Origin: an uncultured Tateyamaria sp.
GTDB lineage: Bacteria > Pseudomonadota > Alphaproteobacteria > Rhodobacterales > Rhodobacteraceae
Assembly (NCBI RefSeq): GCF_947487805.1
Contig: NZ_CANKXW010000004.1
Span: 62,001-126,000, forward strand
Direction: 5' to 3'
Length of the DNA stretch: 64,000 nucleotides
Below the pieces are notes generated by a model. It saw nothing but the letters and a program-made list of their open reading frames with translations. It was not told the origin of the DNA and searched no databases. Below, one piece after another: positions 46,219-55,329 of the stretch. Position 1 is the first letter of the stretch, and each line of letters starts with the position of its first letter. The translations under genes were made by a program, and so were the position numbers.

Positions 46219-47315
46219 GGTGGCTTCTCGGCCTGTTCCTGGCCGTCACGCTGGCGCAAATGGCGGCGGCGGGCGCGGTGCGGATCAAGGATCTGGTCGA
46301 GTTTGATGGCGTGCGGGGCAATGATCTCGTGGGGTATGGCCTGGTGGTCGGGCTGGACGGCACAGGCGACGGATTGCGCAATGCCCCGTTCACCGAAGAC
46401 ATCATGACGAATATCCTCGAACGCCTGGGCGTGAACGTCACCGGCGAACAGTTCCGTCCCAAGAATGTGGCGGCGGTGTTCGTGACGGCGACCCTGCCAC
46501 CCTTTGCCCGCGCGGGGTCCCAGATTGACGTGACCGTGTCGGCGATCGGCGACGCCAAGAGTCTGTTGGGTGGCACGCTGATCATGACCCCGTTAAACGC
46601 GGCGGACGGCGAGATTTATGCCGTGTCCCAGGGCACGATCATTGCAGGTGGCGCGGTAGCCGAGGGCGATGGTGCGCGGGTGACCCAAGGGGTGCCGACG
46701 GCGGGGGTCATCCCTTCGGGCGCGCGGGTCGAACGGGAGATCGATTTCCAGCTGGCGGCCCTGTCGGATATGCGTTTGGCGCTGAGAGATGCGGATTTCA
46801 CCACGGCGCTGCGGATTGAAACGGCCATCAATCGCGATTTTGGGCGACGTGTTGCGACGATGCTGGATTCGGGCACGGTGACGCTGGATGTGCCGCGCAC
46901 TGGCATGCGATCCGTGGCCCATGCCCTGGGCCGGATCGAGAATATCGAGGTCGAACCGCAGCGCAAGGCGCGGGTCGTGGTGGATCAACGGTCCGGCACG
47001 ATCGTGATGGGGGAGGATGTGCGCATCTCTCGCGTGGCCGTGTCGCAAGGCAACCTGACGCTGCGGATCCAGGAGCAGCCGTTGGCGGTGCAGCCGAACC
47101 CGTTTGCCGCGGGTCAGACCGTGGTGGTGCCACGCACGACGGTCGATATTGAGGATGAAGAAGGGACGGGATTGGCCGAAATCCCGGATGGAGCGTCTCT
47201 GTCCGAAGTGATCGGCGGGTTGAATGCGCTGGGCGTGGCGCCGCGCGACATGATCGACATCCTGAAAAGCATCAAGGCCGCCGGAGCGCTGCATGCGGAG
47301 TTCATTGTCCGCTAG
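46215..47315 (+). CDS. flgI: Flagellar P-ring protein FlgI
   Basis: A 366-residue periplasmic protein with a signal peptide of about 19 residues. The mature part begins A-V-R-I-K-D-L-V-E-F-D-G-V-R-G-N-D-L-V-G-Y-G-L-V-V-G-L-D-G-T-G-D in overlapping segments, the strongest FlgI signature. L-N-A-L-G-V-A-P-R-D-M-I-D-I-L at the end is also conserved. It forms the peptidoglycan-level bushing of the rod. It starts four bases inside flgL and ends the flagellar run in this window. Confidence 0.96.
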   Translation: MRWLLGLFLAVTLAQMAAAGAVRIKDLVEFDGVRGNDLVGYGLVVGLDGTGDGLRNAPFTEDIMTNILERLGVNVTGEQFRPKNVAAVFVTATLPPFARAGSQIDVTVSAIGDAKSLLGGTLIMTPLNAADGEIYAVSQGTIIAGGAVAEGDGARVTQGVPTAGVIPSGARVEREIDFQLAALSDMRLALRDADFTTALRIETAINRDFGRRVATMLDSGTVTLDVPRTGMRSVAHALGRIENIEVEPQRKARVVVDQRSGTIVMGEDVRISRVAVSQGNLTLRIQEQPLAVQPNPFAAGQTVVVPRTTVDIEDEEGTGLAEIPDGASLSEVIGGLNALGVAPRDMIDILKSIKAAGALHAEFIVR

Positions 47316-47325
47316 GCATGGAAAG

Positions 47326-47350
47326 GTCCGGCGACGCGAGGCCGCCGGAC
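47326..47350. terminator. Hairpin between convergent flgI and ABC transporter genes
   Basis: GTCCGGCG (47326-47333) and CGCCGGAC (47343-47350) form a perfect 8-bp stem with a 9-nt loop, placed between the stops of flgI and the reverse-strand ATPase gene. There is no long T tract, so it may act as a bidirectional but weak terminator. Confidence 0.5.
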
Positions 47351-47361
47351 AAAGGCCGCGA

Positions 47362-48132
47362 TCAAATCGCCGCCAGTTCCTGTTCCAGATCCGCCATCTC
47401 GGCACCACCCGCCATGAGCTTGCGGATGTCCTCATCGGCCAGTTCCTGCAAGGTTCCGGATCCAATAACCTTGCCCAGGGCAAGGAACGTGAAGCGGTCG
47501 GCCACAAGCTTGGAATGGATTTCATTGTGGGTGATGAAGATGATGCCGATGTCACCGCGCGCGCGCACGCGTTTGATGGTTTTCAGCACTTCCATCTGCT
47601 GTTTCTGACCCAGGGCCGATGTCGGTTCGTCCAGGATCAGAACCCGCGCACCAAAATAGATGGCCCGCGCGATGGCCAGCGTTTGACGCTGACCGCCCGA
47701 CATCGTGCCGACCGCCTGCGTCGGGTCCGAGAAATCGATCCCGATCTTGAGCATCTCGTCATGGGCGATCTTGTTCATCTCGTCCATCTTGAGTGTGCCG
47801 AGCGGCCCCTTGATCTCGCGCCCCATGAAGAAGTTGCGCGTAATCGACATCAGCTGGTTGAGGGCGAGGTCCTGATACACCGTCCCGATCCCGGCCGAAG
47901 ACGCGTCACGCGGCGAGCGGAAGTTCACCGGTTTGCCTTCGACATAGATCTGGCCGCCACTGGGTTGGTGCACCCCGGCCAGCGTCTTGATCAGCGTGGA
48001 TTTGCCCGCGCCGTTGTCGCCCAGCAAGGCGTGGACTTCGCCCGGATAGATCTCGAGATCGACGCCGCCGAGGGCGATGAAGGGTCCAAACTGCTTTTGC
48101 AGGTTTTCGACGCGCAGATATGGTTCGGCCAT
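47362..48132 (-). CDS. Sugar ABC transporter, ATP-binding protein
   Basis: A 256-residue ABC ATPase with a single nucleotide-binding domain. It has Walker A G-D-N-G-A-G-K-S-T-L, signature M-S-G-G-Q-R-Q-T-L-A-I-A-R-A, Walker B V-L-I-L-D-E-P-T-S-A-L and the switch His in F-I-T-H-N. The length matches the FrcA-type short ATPases rather than the double RbsA type. It comes last in a binding protein-permease-ATPase operon, 2 bases after the permease stop. Confidence 0.93.
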   Translation of the reverse strand: MAEPYLRVENLQKQFGPFIALGGVDLEIYPGEVHALLGDNGAGKSTLIKTLAGVHQPSGGQIYVEGKPVNFRSPRDASSAGIGTVYQDLALNQLMSITRNFFMGREIKGPLGTLKMDEMNKIAHDEMLKIGIDFSDPTQAVGTMSGGQRQTLAIARAIYFGARVLILDEPTSALGQKQQMEVLKTIKRVRARGDIGIIFITHNEIHSKLVADRFTFLALGKVIGSGTLQELADEDIRKLMAGGAEMADLEQELAAI

Positions 48133-48134
48133 GA

Positions 48135-49247
48135 TCAGATCCCCCCTGTGATACGTTTGCGGATGCGTTCATTGGCAAACACGGCCGCCAACAGGATCCC
48201 GCCGAGGAACACGCGGAACCACGCGCCGTCGATCGTCGGGATGAAGAACACCGCGTTCGCCACAAGGCCGACGGTGATGGCCCCGAACACGACGCCGATA
48301 ATCGATCCGAAGCCGCCCGTCATCAGGGTGCCGCCGACAACGGCGATGGCGATGGCAAAGAGTTCCTGAAGGTTGCCCTTGGCCGCGTCGGACGTGTTGG
48401 TGTCGAACACCTGGCACGCCGCGAACATGGTGGCGCAGAAGGCGGTGAACATGAACAGCCCCACCTTGACCCGGTTCACGGGCACACCGTTGGCGCGCGC
48501 GCTTTCCTTGTTGTCGCCGGTGGCATAGATCCAGTTGCCGATCTGTGTGCGGCTGAGGATGAAATACGCGCCCCCCGCGATGATCAGCCACCATAGGAAA
48601 CGGGCGTCGAACCCGTCGACCCACTGTTCGCCGCGGCGGTTCAGGTTGCCCCCCAGCGCGAACCACAGATCGTAGAACCAGCCAAAGACCTCACCGCCGA
48701 GCAGGTCGGCAAACCAGCTGGTTTCCTTGTAGTCCGGCAGGCCCGAGATTTGCGTGGATTGGTTAATCAGGCGGAACGACACCTCGGTGACGCCGCGCAT
48801 GAAGAAGAGAAAGGCGAGCGTCACGATAAAACTCGAGAGCCCGGATCGAACGACCACCGTACCGATGACCCACCCGATGGACAGCGTCATGGCCAGCGTG
48901 ATGAAGAAGGCGAGGAAGGGCGTCGCCTCACCGAGGCCGAAAGGCAGACCCCATTTGAGCATCATGGCCATCGACATGCCGGCAAAGCCGATCATGGACC
49001 CGATGGACAGGTCGAATTCGCCTGCGATCATCAGCATGGCAGCACCTGTGGCGATGATGCCGTATTGCGCGATGATCGCGATGTTGTTCTTGAGCCCCAG
49101 CGCGTTGAAGGCCTTGCCGTTCGACGCCATGGACAGGGCGATGATGATCACGATCATAACCGTGAACGACCCGATTTCCGGCCGTCTGATCGTGCGTTGT
49201 AACCAGGTTTCCTGTTGTAGCCTGTCGGATTCGCTGCGATCAGCCAT
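48135..49247 (-). CDS. Sugar ABC transporter, permease protein
   Basis: A 370-residue integral membrane protein of the RbsC/FrcC family. The pattern A-G-E-F-D-L-S-I-G-S-M-I-G-F-A near residue 80 and G-V-P-V-N-R-V-K in the cytoplasmic EAA-like loop are characteristic. About ten helices are visible. It lies between the binding protein and ATPase genes and should form a homodimeric channel with the latter. Confidence 0.93.
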   Translation of the reverse strand: MADRSESDRLQQETWLQRTIRRPEIGSFTVMIVIIIALSMASNGKAFNALGLKNNIAIIAQYGIIATGAAMLMIAGEFDLSIGSMIGFAGMSMAMMLKWGLPFGLGEATPFLAFFITLAMTLSIGWVIGTVVVRSGLSSFIVTLAFLFFMRGVTEVSFRLINQSTQISGLPDYKETSWFADLLGGEVFGWFYDLWFALGGNLNRRGEQWVDGFDARFLWWLIIAGGAYFILSRTQIGNWIYATGDNKESARANGVPVNRVKVGLFMFTAFCATMFAACQVFDTNTSDAAKGNLQELFAIAIAVVGGTLMTGGFGSIIGVVFGAITVGLVANAVFFIPTIDGAWFRVFLGGILLAAVFANERIRKRITGGI

Positions 49248-49331
49248 CCTTCTCTCCTCAGAATTTTATGGATTTTCCCCAGATCGGCAGGCGCGCGTGG
49301 GGCGCCTGCCGAGTTGTCTCTGGATCAGGAC

Positions 49332-50258
49332 TTAGCGGTCGACGCCAGCCAGTTCCTTGACAGCGGCCGCGTTGGACGCGTCCACAAAGCCGGGGCCCGA
49401 AGGAATGTTCGCGCCTGGCAGCAGGCCAGCGTGGTTGTTGTACAGGTGCAGCACGATGACCGGCATGTACCCTTGCAGACGCTGCTGCTGGTCGATGGTG
49501 AAGGCCGCGTCGCCCGCGTCAATCATGTCCATCACACCGGGGCTGAGGTCAAAGCACGCCAGGTGCACATCGGCGCCCACGTCCTTGATCGCCTTGTTCG
49601 CCGCTTCGCAGACGTGGGGACCAACGGCCAGAACGCCGTCGATTGTCTCGTCCGCTTGCAGGGCCGCAGCTGTCCGGGTTTCGATCTGTGCCGGGTCGTT
49701 GGACACGTCGATCATGTTCAGGTCTGCGCCCAGCGCGTCAAAGTAGCCGGAGCAACGATCGACCAGAGCGGTGTTGAACGCTTCCTGGTTGAGGCACAGG
49801 CCTTTGGTCACGCCTTCGGCCTTGGCACGGCCACCGGCGGCTTCGCCAGCGTCACGCTCGGGCTGACCGACGTGCATCAGCGCGCCCAGTTCAGCCGAGG
49901 ATTCCAGACCGGAGTTGATTGTGACAACCGGAACACCGTCCGCAACGGCGGATTTGATGGCCGGGCCAAGCGCCGCAGCGTCGGGCAGCGACACGATGAT
50001 TCCGTCGGGCTGCGAGGCGGCGGCGGCTTCGATCAGCTTGGCCATGGCGGCCATGTCACCGGATACGTCAAAGTTGTATTCCAGCGTCGCGCCAACGTCT
50101 TCGGCGGCGTCACGGCCACCTTTTTCAACGACGGGCCAGAACGGGTCTGTGCCCTGGGTGTGCGTGATCATCACATAGCGTTCGCTGTGACCGTCGGCAT
50201 AGGCCGCGCCCGCGATCGCAGTTGCAGCGGCCAGTGCTGCAAACATTGTCTTCTTCAT
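49332..50258 (-). CDS. Sugar ABC transporter, substrate-binding protein
   Basis: A 308-residue periplasmic binding protein of the ribose/fructose type (type I fold). The signal peptide ends A-Y-A-D near residue 22. Family motifs are D-P-F-W-P-V-V-E-K-G, G-I-I-V-S-L-P-D, G-V-P-V-V-T-I-N-S-G and G-V-L-A-V-G-P-H. The exact sugar cannot be read from sequence. It is the first gene of the importer operon, 84 bases before the permease gene, and follows a 350-base region with a good promoter-like -35 element. Confidence 0.93.
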   Translation of the reverse strand: MKKTMFAALAAATAIAGAAYADGHSERYVMITHTQGTDPFWPVVEKGGRDAAEDVGATLEYNFDVSGDMAAMAKLIEAAAASQPDGIIVSLPDAAALGPAIKSAVADGVPVVTINSGLESSAELGALMHVGQPERDAGEAAGGRAKAEGVTKGLCLNQEAFNTALVDRCSGYFDALGADLNMIDVSNDPAQIETRTAAALQADETIDGVLAVGPHVCEAANKAIKDVGADVHLACFDLSPGVMDMIDAGDAAFTIDQQQRLQGYMPVIVLHLYNNHAGLLPGANIPSGPGFVDASNAAAVKELAGVDR

Positions 50259-50611
50259 TAGGGTCTCCTCCCAAAGATGGTGCGCTGACGCGCCAAAATG
50301 TGCCGTTCATCGACAACAGTGCGTACCCCTTCAACCGGGGCTTGATCTCCGCACCCCTCCTCGAGCGCGGCGATGACCTTTAGAACGCCTCTTGGGTGCC
50401 GCTATGTCAACAACAGTTTTCGTTATTCCCCCAAGACTTGCCAATTTTTTTCCGTTCTCGAATTAAATACCTGTCTTGACCGCGACTGCGTCTCAAAAAA
50501 TCGGGGGAAGAACGCCGTGAGGACACCGAAAACGGGCGCTGAAAAAACGAATCACTTTGACGATCCGCCTTAGGTTAGGGCAGTCGGCGGTCGAACAAAG
50601 AGGAATTTGGG
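50259..50611. other. Intergenic region upstream of the sugar importer
   Basis: About 350 bases without a believable gene. It is AT-richer than its surroundings in 50410-50480, with T and A tracts, and probably holds the promoter and operator of the importer operon. It also lies after the 3' end of the rfb-type operon. No repeat or RNA family is recognised. Confidence 0.55.
50381..50410 (-). promoter_or_regulatory. Candidate promoter of the sugar importer operon
   Basis: A consensus -35 hexamer TTGACA lies on the reverse strand at 50410-50405, 147 bases before the binding-protein start. A weak -10-like GTTCTA follows about 18 bases later. The -35 match is good, the -10 poor, so an activator may be needed. 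Confidence 0.35.
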
Positions 50612-51166
50612 TCAGCCCTGCTGCCACGTATCCGGCGACTGGAAGGCAGACAGAGGGGGGTGCGCCCGGTCGCGATCCGACAGGATCGGGGTCTGAACGG
50701 GCCAGTCAAAGCCGAAACTGTCCCACGCGATGCCCGCGTCATGGCTGGGCGCGTGCACGGTTTCGACGAGGTACAGGAGACTGCTGTTGTCGGCATGGGC
50801 GCAAAAGCCGTGGGCGATGCCCTTGGGCAGGATGACGCAGTTGTCGCCCGCAGGCGAGAGGCGGACGTGATCGACTGCGCCGTACCCGTGTCCTTGCCGC
50901 AGGTCCAGAATAACATCGGTCACCTCACCAGACAGGCAGACCACGACCTTGGCGTGGTCATGCGGCGGGGTCTGGAAGTGCATGCCGCGCAGGACGCCCG
51001 CGTGGGATGTGGTCACGTACATCTCGCGCAGGGTGATGCCCGGCACCATCGTGTCGAATGTGGGCTGGTGGAACAGCTTTTGAAACCCGCCCCGCGCGTC
51101 GGACATCACCGGCAGTTGCCCGGTAAAGGCCCCCGGGATCGCCATTGGCCGCATGTGCAGGTTCAT
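50612..51166 (-). CDS. RmlC-like sugar 3,5-epimerase (cupin)
   Basis: A 184-residue cupin of the dTDP-4-dehydrorhamnose 3,5-epimerase family. R-G-M-H-F-Q carries the catalytic His region, and P-K-G-I-A-H-G-F with the following L-L-Y provides the Asp/Tyr end of the site. In this operon the substrate is more likely a CDP-4-keto-3,6-dideoxy sugar than a dTDP sugar, as in the AscE step of CDP-ascarylose synthesis. The ATG shares its A with the stop of the preceding reductase gene (TGATG). Confidence 0.85.
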   Translation of the reverse strand: MNLHMRPMAIPGAFTGQLPVMSDARGGFQKLFHQPTFDTMVPGITLREMYVTTSHAGVLRGMHFQTPPHDHAKVVVCLSGEVTDVILDLRQGHGYGAVDHVRLSPAGDNCVILPKGIAHGFCAHADNSSLLYLVETVHAPSHDAGIAWDSFGFDWPVQTPILSDRDRAHPPLSAFQSPDTWQQG

Positions 51167-52089
51167 CACGTGTCCTTTCGCGAGAAATAGGCGCGCAGCC
51201 CGTCATCCAGCGGCACGCGCGACGACCAGCCCGCGAGGCGCGGCGCGTCGGGCCAGATGCCGCGCAGTCCGGGCGTGTCGGGGCGGGTATCTTCGAACCG
51301 GCAGGCAAAGGCGGGCGCGACCTGTGCCACGCGGTCTGCAACGGCGCCCACGGTCGTGGTTTCGTCGTGCAGCAGGAACGCCGTTTCCACCGTGCCTTGG
51401 GTCAGTGACGCGGTACGCGCCGCTGCGGCGAGGATCCCCTCGATCACGTCGGAGATATAGAGCAGGTTGATCGGTTGCGCCCGCGCGCGCAGCGCCATCT
51501 CGCGCCCGTCGCGCCACGCCGCGCGCATGGCTCCCAGCAGCTTGCCACGTGTGTCGTCGCCGCCGAACGTGTCGTTGAGTTTGAGGTTGATGCCCGCACA
51601 TGTTTCGGTCCGGGCGTAGTAAGACAGGGCCGCGGCGTTGGCCGCCTTGAGTTCGGCATAGAGGTTGGCGGGTGTCGCGGCGCCCTTGTCCGAATATTCC
51701 CATGAGGTGCCGATATTGACGATGCGCGCCTGCCCTGCGTGGCACGCGGCCTCAAAGATTGTGAGGGGAAATTCCAGGTTACCAGCAACAAGCGCCGGGA
51801 TGTCTGTAGCGCTGTGGCGGCTGACAAAGTGTCCGGCGATGCTCAGGATGATGGGCTGTGTCAGGTTCGCCAGTTGCGCGCCCAGATCGGCGGCGTTGGT
51901 CCAGGGGCGGGCCATGTCGGCGCCGGCAATCGGCGTCTGTTCGACCTGTGGCCGTCCGATCAGAAAGGGCCGATGCCCCGCATCGATCAGCGCCGCAACG
52001 AGATGTCGCCCGACATAGCCGCCATGCCCTGTGACACAGAGCGTGTGCGCCGACAGCGCGTCAGGAACGTCTGGCTTGAAGGGCAACAT
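51166..52089 (-). CDS. NAD-dependent epimerase/reductase (extended SDR)
   Basis: A 307-residue short-chain dehydrogenase-like protein. The nucleotide-binding motif is V-T-G-H-G-G-Y-V-G-R-H-L. The catalytic Tyr and Lys are in Y-A-E-L-K and the Ser in N-I-G-T-S-W-E-Y. Its position between the CDP-glucose dehydratase and the epimerase suggests the 4-keto reductase that finishes a CDP-3,6-dideoxyhexose (RfbJ/AscF-like). I use the ATG at 52089; a TTG three codons earlier is possible. It overlaps rfbG by 29 bases. Confidence 0.82.
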   Translation of the reverse strand: MLPFKPDVPDALSAHTLCVTGHGGYVGRHLVAALIDAGHRPFLIGRPQVEQTPIAGADMARPWTNAADLGAQLANLTQPIILSIAGHFVSRHSATDIPALVAGNLEFPLTIFEAACHAGQARIVNIGTSWEYSDKGAATPANLYAELKAANAAALSYYARTETCAGINLKLNDTFGGDDTRGKLLGAMRAAWRDGREMALRARAQPINLLYISDVIEGILAAAARTASLTQGTVETAFLLHDETTTVGAVADRVAQVAPAFACRFEDTRPDTPGLRGIWPDAPRLAGWSSRVPLDDGLRAYFSRKDT

Positions 52090-53167
52090 AGGCGTCAATC
52101 TGCGCTTGGGTCATTTCGCGCACGGCGTCAGGATCGTGCGCGTCGTAAAAGTGGCGGTACCAGTCCACCGTCCAGTCGATCGTCTGCGGCAGGTCCAGCA
52201 CCGGCGCCCATTTCAGGGTGTCCAACGTGTCCTGACTGTCGATGTCCAGCGTCTTGGCCTCTTCCCAGTCCTGCGCGTCGGTGGTGACCTGCACCTGTGC
52301 GCCCGCGCCCCAGGCCTGTGCCATCAGATCCGCGACGCGGCCGACCTTTTCATGGGTGTTGGCCACGGGGCCAAAATTCCAGGGCCGGGCAAATTGAGCG
52401 TCCGCCGCCATCGCCTCGACCAACGCGAGGTAGCCATAGAGCGGCTCGAGCACGTGCTGCCAAGGTCGCGTGGCCATCGGGTTGCGCAGGGTCAGCGGCG
52501 CACCGGCGGCAAAGCAGCGCGCGCCGTCCGGCACCAGACGGTTGAGCGACCAGTCGCCGCCGCCCACCACGTTGCCCGCGCGGGCACTGGCCACACGCAC
52601 TGGCCTGTCGGCGGGAAAGAACGAGGCGGCATAGGCACCCACGACAATCTCCGTGCCCGCCTTGGACGCGGAATAGGGGTCGTGCCCGCCCAGCGGGTCG
52701 GTCACCTGAAATGCGCGTCCGGAATTGTCGTTGCGGTAACATTTGTCAGATGAGATCACGAGGACCTGCGCTGGCCGGGTCAGGGCGCGGCATGCCTCGA
52801 GCAGGTGGACAACGCCCATGACGTTCGTTGCGAATGTGCCGACCGGGTCGTCGTAGCCCTCGGATACGATGGGTTGCGCGGCGAGGTGCAAAACGACGTC
52901 CGGTTCGGAGGCGATCAACGTATCGCGCAGATGCTGCGCGTCGCGGATGTCACCCACGTGGTGGGCCAACCGCTGCGCCAGCCCAAGCGCATCAAAAAGC
53001 GCGGGATCGGTGTTTGGGGCCAGAGAGAACCCGGTGACCTCGGCCCCCATCTGCACCAGCCAATGGGCTAGCCAGCCGCCCTTGAACCCGGTGTGCCCGG
53101 TCAGAAAGACACGCTTGCCCCGCCAGAAATCGGCGGTGACATGTCCGCGGGTCACGTGTTGCGCCAT
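52061..53167 (-). CDS. rfbG: CDP-glucose 4,6-dehydratase
   Basis: A 368-residue extended SDR. V-F-L-T-G-H-T-G-F-K-G-G-W is the hallmark of CDP-glucose dehydratases; S-S-D-K-C-Y and Y-S-A-S-K (Tyr and Lys of the active site) follow. It converts CDP-glucose to CDP-4-keto-6-deoxyglucose. I prefer the ATG at 53167; a GTG at 53188 is in frame. The start overlaps the end of rfbF by 16 bases. Confidence 0.95.
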   Translation of the reverse strand: MAQHVTRGHVTADFWRGKRVFLTGHTGFKGGWLAHWLVQMGAEVTGFSLAPNTDPALFDALGLAQRLAHHVGDIRDAQHLRDTLIASEPDVVLHLAAQPIVSEGYDDPVGTFATNVMGVVHLLEACRALTRPAQVLVISSDKCYRNDNSGRAFQVTDPLGGHDPYSASKAGTEIVVGAYAASFFPADRPVRVASARAGNVVGGGDWSLNRLVPDGARCFAAGAPLTLRNPMATRPWQHVLEPLYGYLALVEAMAADAQFARPWNFGPVANTHEKVGRVADLMAQAWGAGAQVQVTTDAQDWEEAKTLDIDSQDTLDTLKWAPVLDLPQTIDWTVDWYRHFYDAHDPDAVREMTQAQIDAYVALQARRS

Positions 53168-53925
53168 GGTGGATTTCCGCTGTCCCACATTGCCTCGAGC
53201 GTGCGTTTGTCGCGCAGCGTGTCCATCGGCTGCCAGAACCCGTCGTGATTGAAGGCGCGCATTTGCCGGTCGGCGGCCAGCCCGCGCATGGGCCCCTGTT
53301 CCCAGATCGTGTCATCGCCTTCGATATAGTCGCCCACCCCCGGTTCGAGCACAAAGAACCCGCCGTTGATCCGATACTGGTCCGAGGCGATCTTTTCGCG
53401 GAAATCGGTGATCTCGTCCTGCGCGTTGATCTCGAGCACGCCGAAACGGCCCGGCGGGGTCACGGCGGTGGTTGTGCACAGTTTGCCATGGGATTTGTGG
53501 TAGGCGACGGATTTGGTGATGTCGACGTCGCTGAGCCCGTCGCCATAGGTCATGCAGAACGTCTCGCCCGGCGCGACATAGGACAGCGCGCGTTTGATGC
53601 GGCCACCGGTCATGGAGTGCAGGCCCGTGTCGATCAGGGTGACGTTCCAGTTTTCCGACCGCTGTTTATGCACCTCGACGGCGCCTGTGCCGACCTGCAC
53701 GGTAAAGTCCGACAGGGTGGCCGCGTAATCGAGGAAGAATTTCTTGATATAGTCGGCCTTGTACCCGAGGCAGATGATGAAATCGGTGATGTCGTGCTGC
53801 TCGTAGAGCTTCATGATGTGCCACAGGATCGGGCGGCCGCCGATCTCGACCATCGGTTTGGGGCGGGTGTCCGATTCCTCGGCCAGCCGTGTCCCGAACC
53901 CGCCCGCGAGGATCATCGCCTTCAT
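53152..53925 (-). CDS. rfbF: Glucose-1-phosphate cytidylyltransferase
   Basis: A 257-residue nucleotidyltransferase. A-M-I-L-A-G-G-F-G-T-R-L, R-P-K-P-M-V-E-I-G-G and M-T-Y-G-D-G-L-S-D-V are the standard motifs of RfbF/AscA, which makes CDP-glucose from CTP and glucose-1-phosphate, the entry to CDP-dideoxy sugars. The ATG at 53925 overlaps the rfbH stop by four bases (ATGA). Confidence 0.96.
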   Translation of the reverse strand: MKAMILAGGFGTRLAEESDTRPKPMVEIGGRPILWHIMKLYEQHDITDFIICLGYKADYIKKFFLDYAATLSDFTVQVGTGAVEVHKQRSENWNVTLIDTGLHSMTGGRIKRALSYVAPGETFCMTYGDGLSDVDITKSVAYHKSHGKLCTTTAVTPPGRFGVLEINAQDEITDFREKIASDQYRINGGFFVLEPGVGDYIEGDDTIWEQGPMRGLAADRQMRAFNHDGFWQPMDTLRDKRTLEAMWDSGNPPWRNT

Positions 53926-55232
53926 GCGGATTGCTCCTTGAGCACGTCGATGATCGTGTCGGCCATATAGTCGAGCATTTCGTCGTTGATGCCCGGCCAG
54001 ACGCCGACCCAGAAGCTGTCGTGCATCACCTTGTCCGTCACATCGAGCGATCCTGCGACGCGCATCTCCTGACCCATGAAGGCGGGCTGCTTGAGCAGGT
54101 TGCCACCAAAGAGCAGGCGCGTGCCGACCTTGCGGTCTTCGAGCGCGCGGGTGATCTCCGACCGTTTCAGCCCGGTGCCGTCCTTGAGCGTCAGCAGGAA
54201 GCCGAACCACGAGGGTTCGGATCCGGGCGTGGCCTCGGGCAGGTGCGCGAACTCTTCGACGCCGCGGGCGCGCAGGCGGCTGGTCAGACCGTCAAAGTTG
54301 GCATTGCGCGCCTCGATAAAGCGGCCCAGCTTGTCCAGCTGGCTGACGCCCAGCGCGGCCTGCATGTCCGACACTTTGAGGTTATAGCCCAGGTGGCTGT
54401 AGATGTACTTGTGGTCATAGCCGTGCGGCAGGTCGCCCAGCTGCCAGTCAAAGCGTTTTTCGCAGGTGTTGTCCTTGCCCGGTTTGCAATAGCAGTCGCG
54501 GCCCCAATCACGGAAGCTTTCGCAGATGCGGCCCAGTTTCATCTGGTCCATCAGGATTGCGCCGCCCTCGCCCATTGTGATGTGGTGCGCGGGATAAAAG
54601 CTGAGCGTGGCCAGCTGGCCAAAGGTGCCGACGCCCTTGCCGCCGACCTTGGCGCCAAAGGCGTCACAGCAATCTTCGATCAGGAACAGGTTGTGTTTTT
54701 CGGCCAGCGCGGCGATGCGTGGGGCGTCAAACGGGTTTCCCAGCGAGTGTGCGATCATGATCGCCCGCGTCTTGGGGCCAATCGCGGCCTCCAGCGCATC
54801 GACGTCCACGTTGTGGGTGGTCATGTCGATATCAACAAAGACGGGGATGCAGCGGTTCTGGATGATCGGCGCCACGGTCGTCGGGAAGCCGGCGGCCACA
54901 GTGATCACCTCGTCGCCGGGTTTCAGTCGGTCCTTGCCCAGCTTCCACGAGGTCAGCGTGGAAAAGGCGAGCAGGTTCGCGGCAGAGCCGGACACGGTCA
55001 GCTTGGCCAGCTTTTTACCGAACATCTTTGCCAGTTTGCTTTCGAACTCCTCGCCATAGCGGCCGGTGGTCAGCCACATGTCGAGAGACGCATCGATCAG
55101 GTGGGCGCAGTCGTCCGCATCCAGCACCTTGCCCGAGGGCGGGATATAGGTTTCGCCCGGCACAAACGCCTTGGGCGCGTGGGTTGCGTCAAAATAGGCA
55201 CGGCTGGCCGCAAGAATGTCGTCTCTGTTCAC
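53922..55232 (-). CDS. rfbH: CDP-4-keto-6-deoxyglucose 3-dehydrase (E1)
   Basis: A 436-residue PLP enzyme of the DegT/AscC family. At the usual PLP lysine it has His, in S-F-Y-P-A-H-H-I-T-M-G-E-G-G, the defining change of this dehydrase. The Cys set C-Y-C-K-P-G-K-D-N-T-C-E-K fits the [2Fe-2S] cluster that is special to RfbH/AscC. It removes the C3 hydroxyl together with a reductase (E3), which I do not find in the window. First gene of the operon rfbH-rfbF-rfbG-reductase-epimerase. Confidence 0.95.
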   Translation of the reverse strand: MNRDDILAASRAYFDATHAPKAFVPGETYIPPSGKVLDADDCAHLIDASLDMWLTTGRYGEEFESKLAKMFGKKLAKLTVSGSAANLLAFSTLTSWKLGKDRLKPGDEVITVAAGFPTTVAPIIQNRCIPVFVDIDMTTHNVDVDALEAAIGPKTRAIMIAHSLGNPFDAPRIAALAEKHNLFLIEDCCDAFGAKVGGKGVGTFGQLATLSFYPAHHITMGEGGAILMDQMKLGRICESFRDWGRDCYCKPGKDNTCEKRFDWQLGDLPHGYDHKYIYSHLGYNLKVSDMQAALGVSQLDKLGRFIEARNANFDGLTSRLRARGVEEFAHLPEATPGSEPSWFGFLLTLKDGTGLKRSEITRALEDRKVGTRLLFGGNLLKQPAFMGQEMRVAGSLDVTDKVMHDSFWVGVWPGINDEMLDYMADTIIDVLKEQSA

Positions 55233-55329
55233 CCGTGGCTCCTTTGGTCATGATATCTGGCGGTTTGCCCCTGCGGGCGCAGGTCTTCAAGGTCTGATAC
55301 GGCAGGAGGGCGGAATTGTCACTGTCGGG

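Noticed and set aside
50373..50573. A 66-codon forward frame in the intergenic region before the sugar importer
   Set aside because: No ribosome binding site, no motif, and it covers the AT-rich promoter area.
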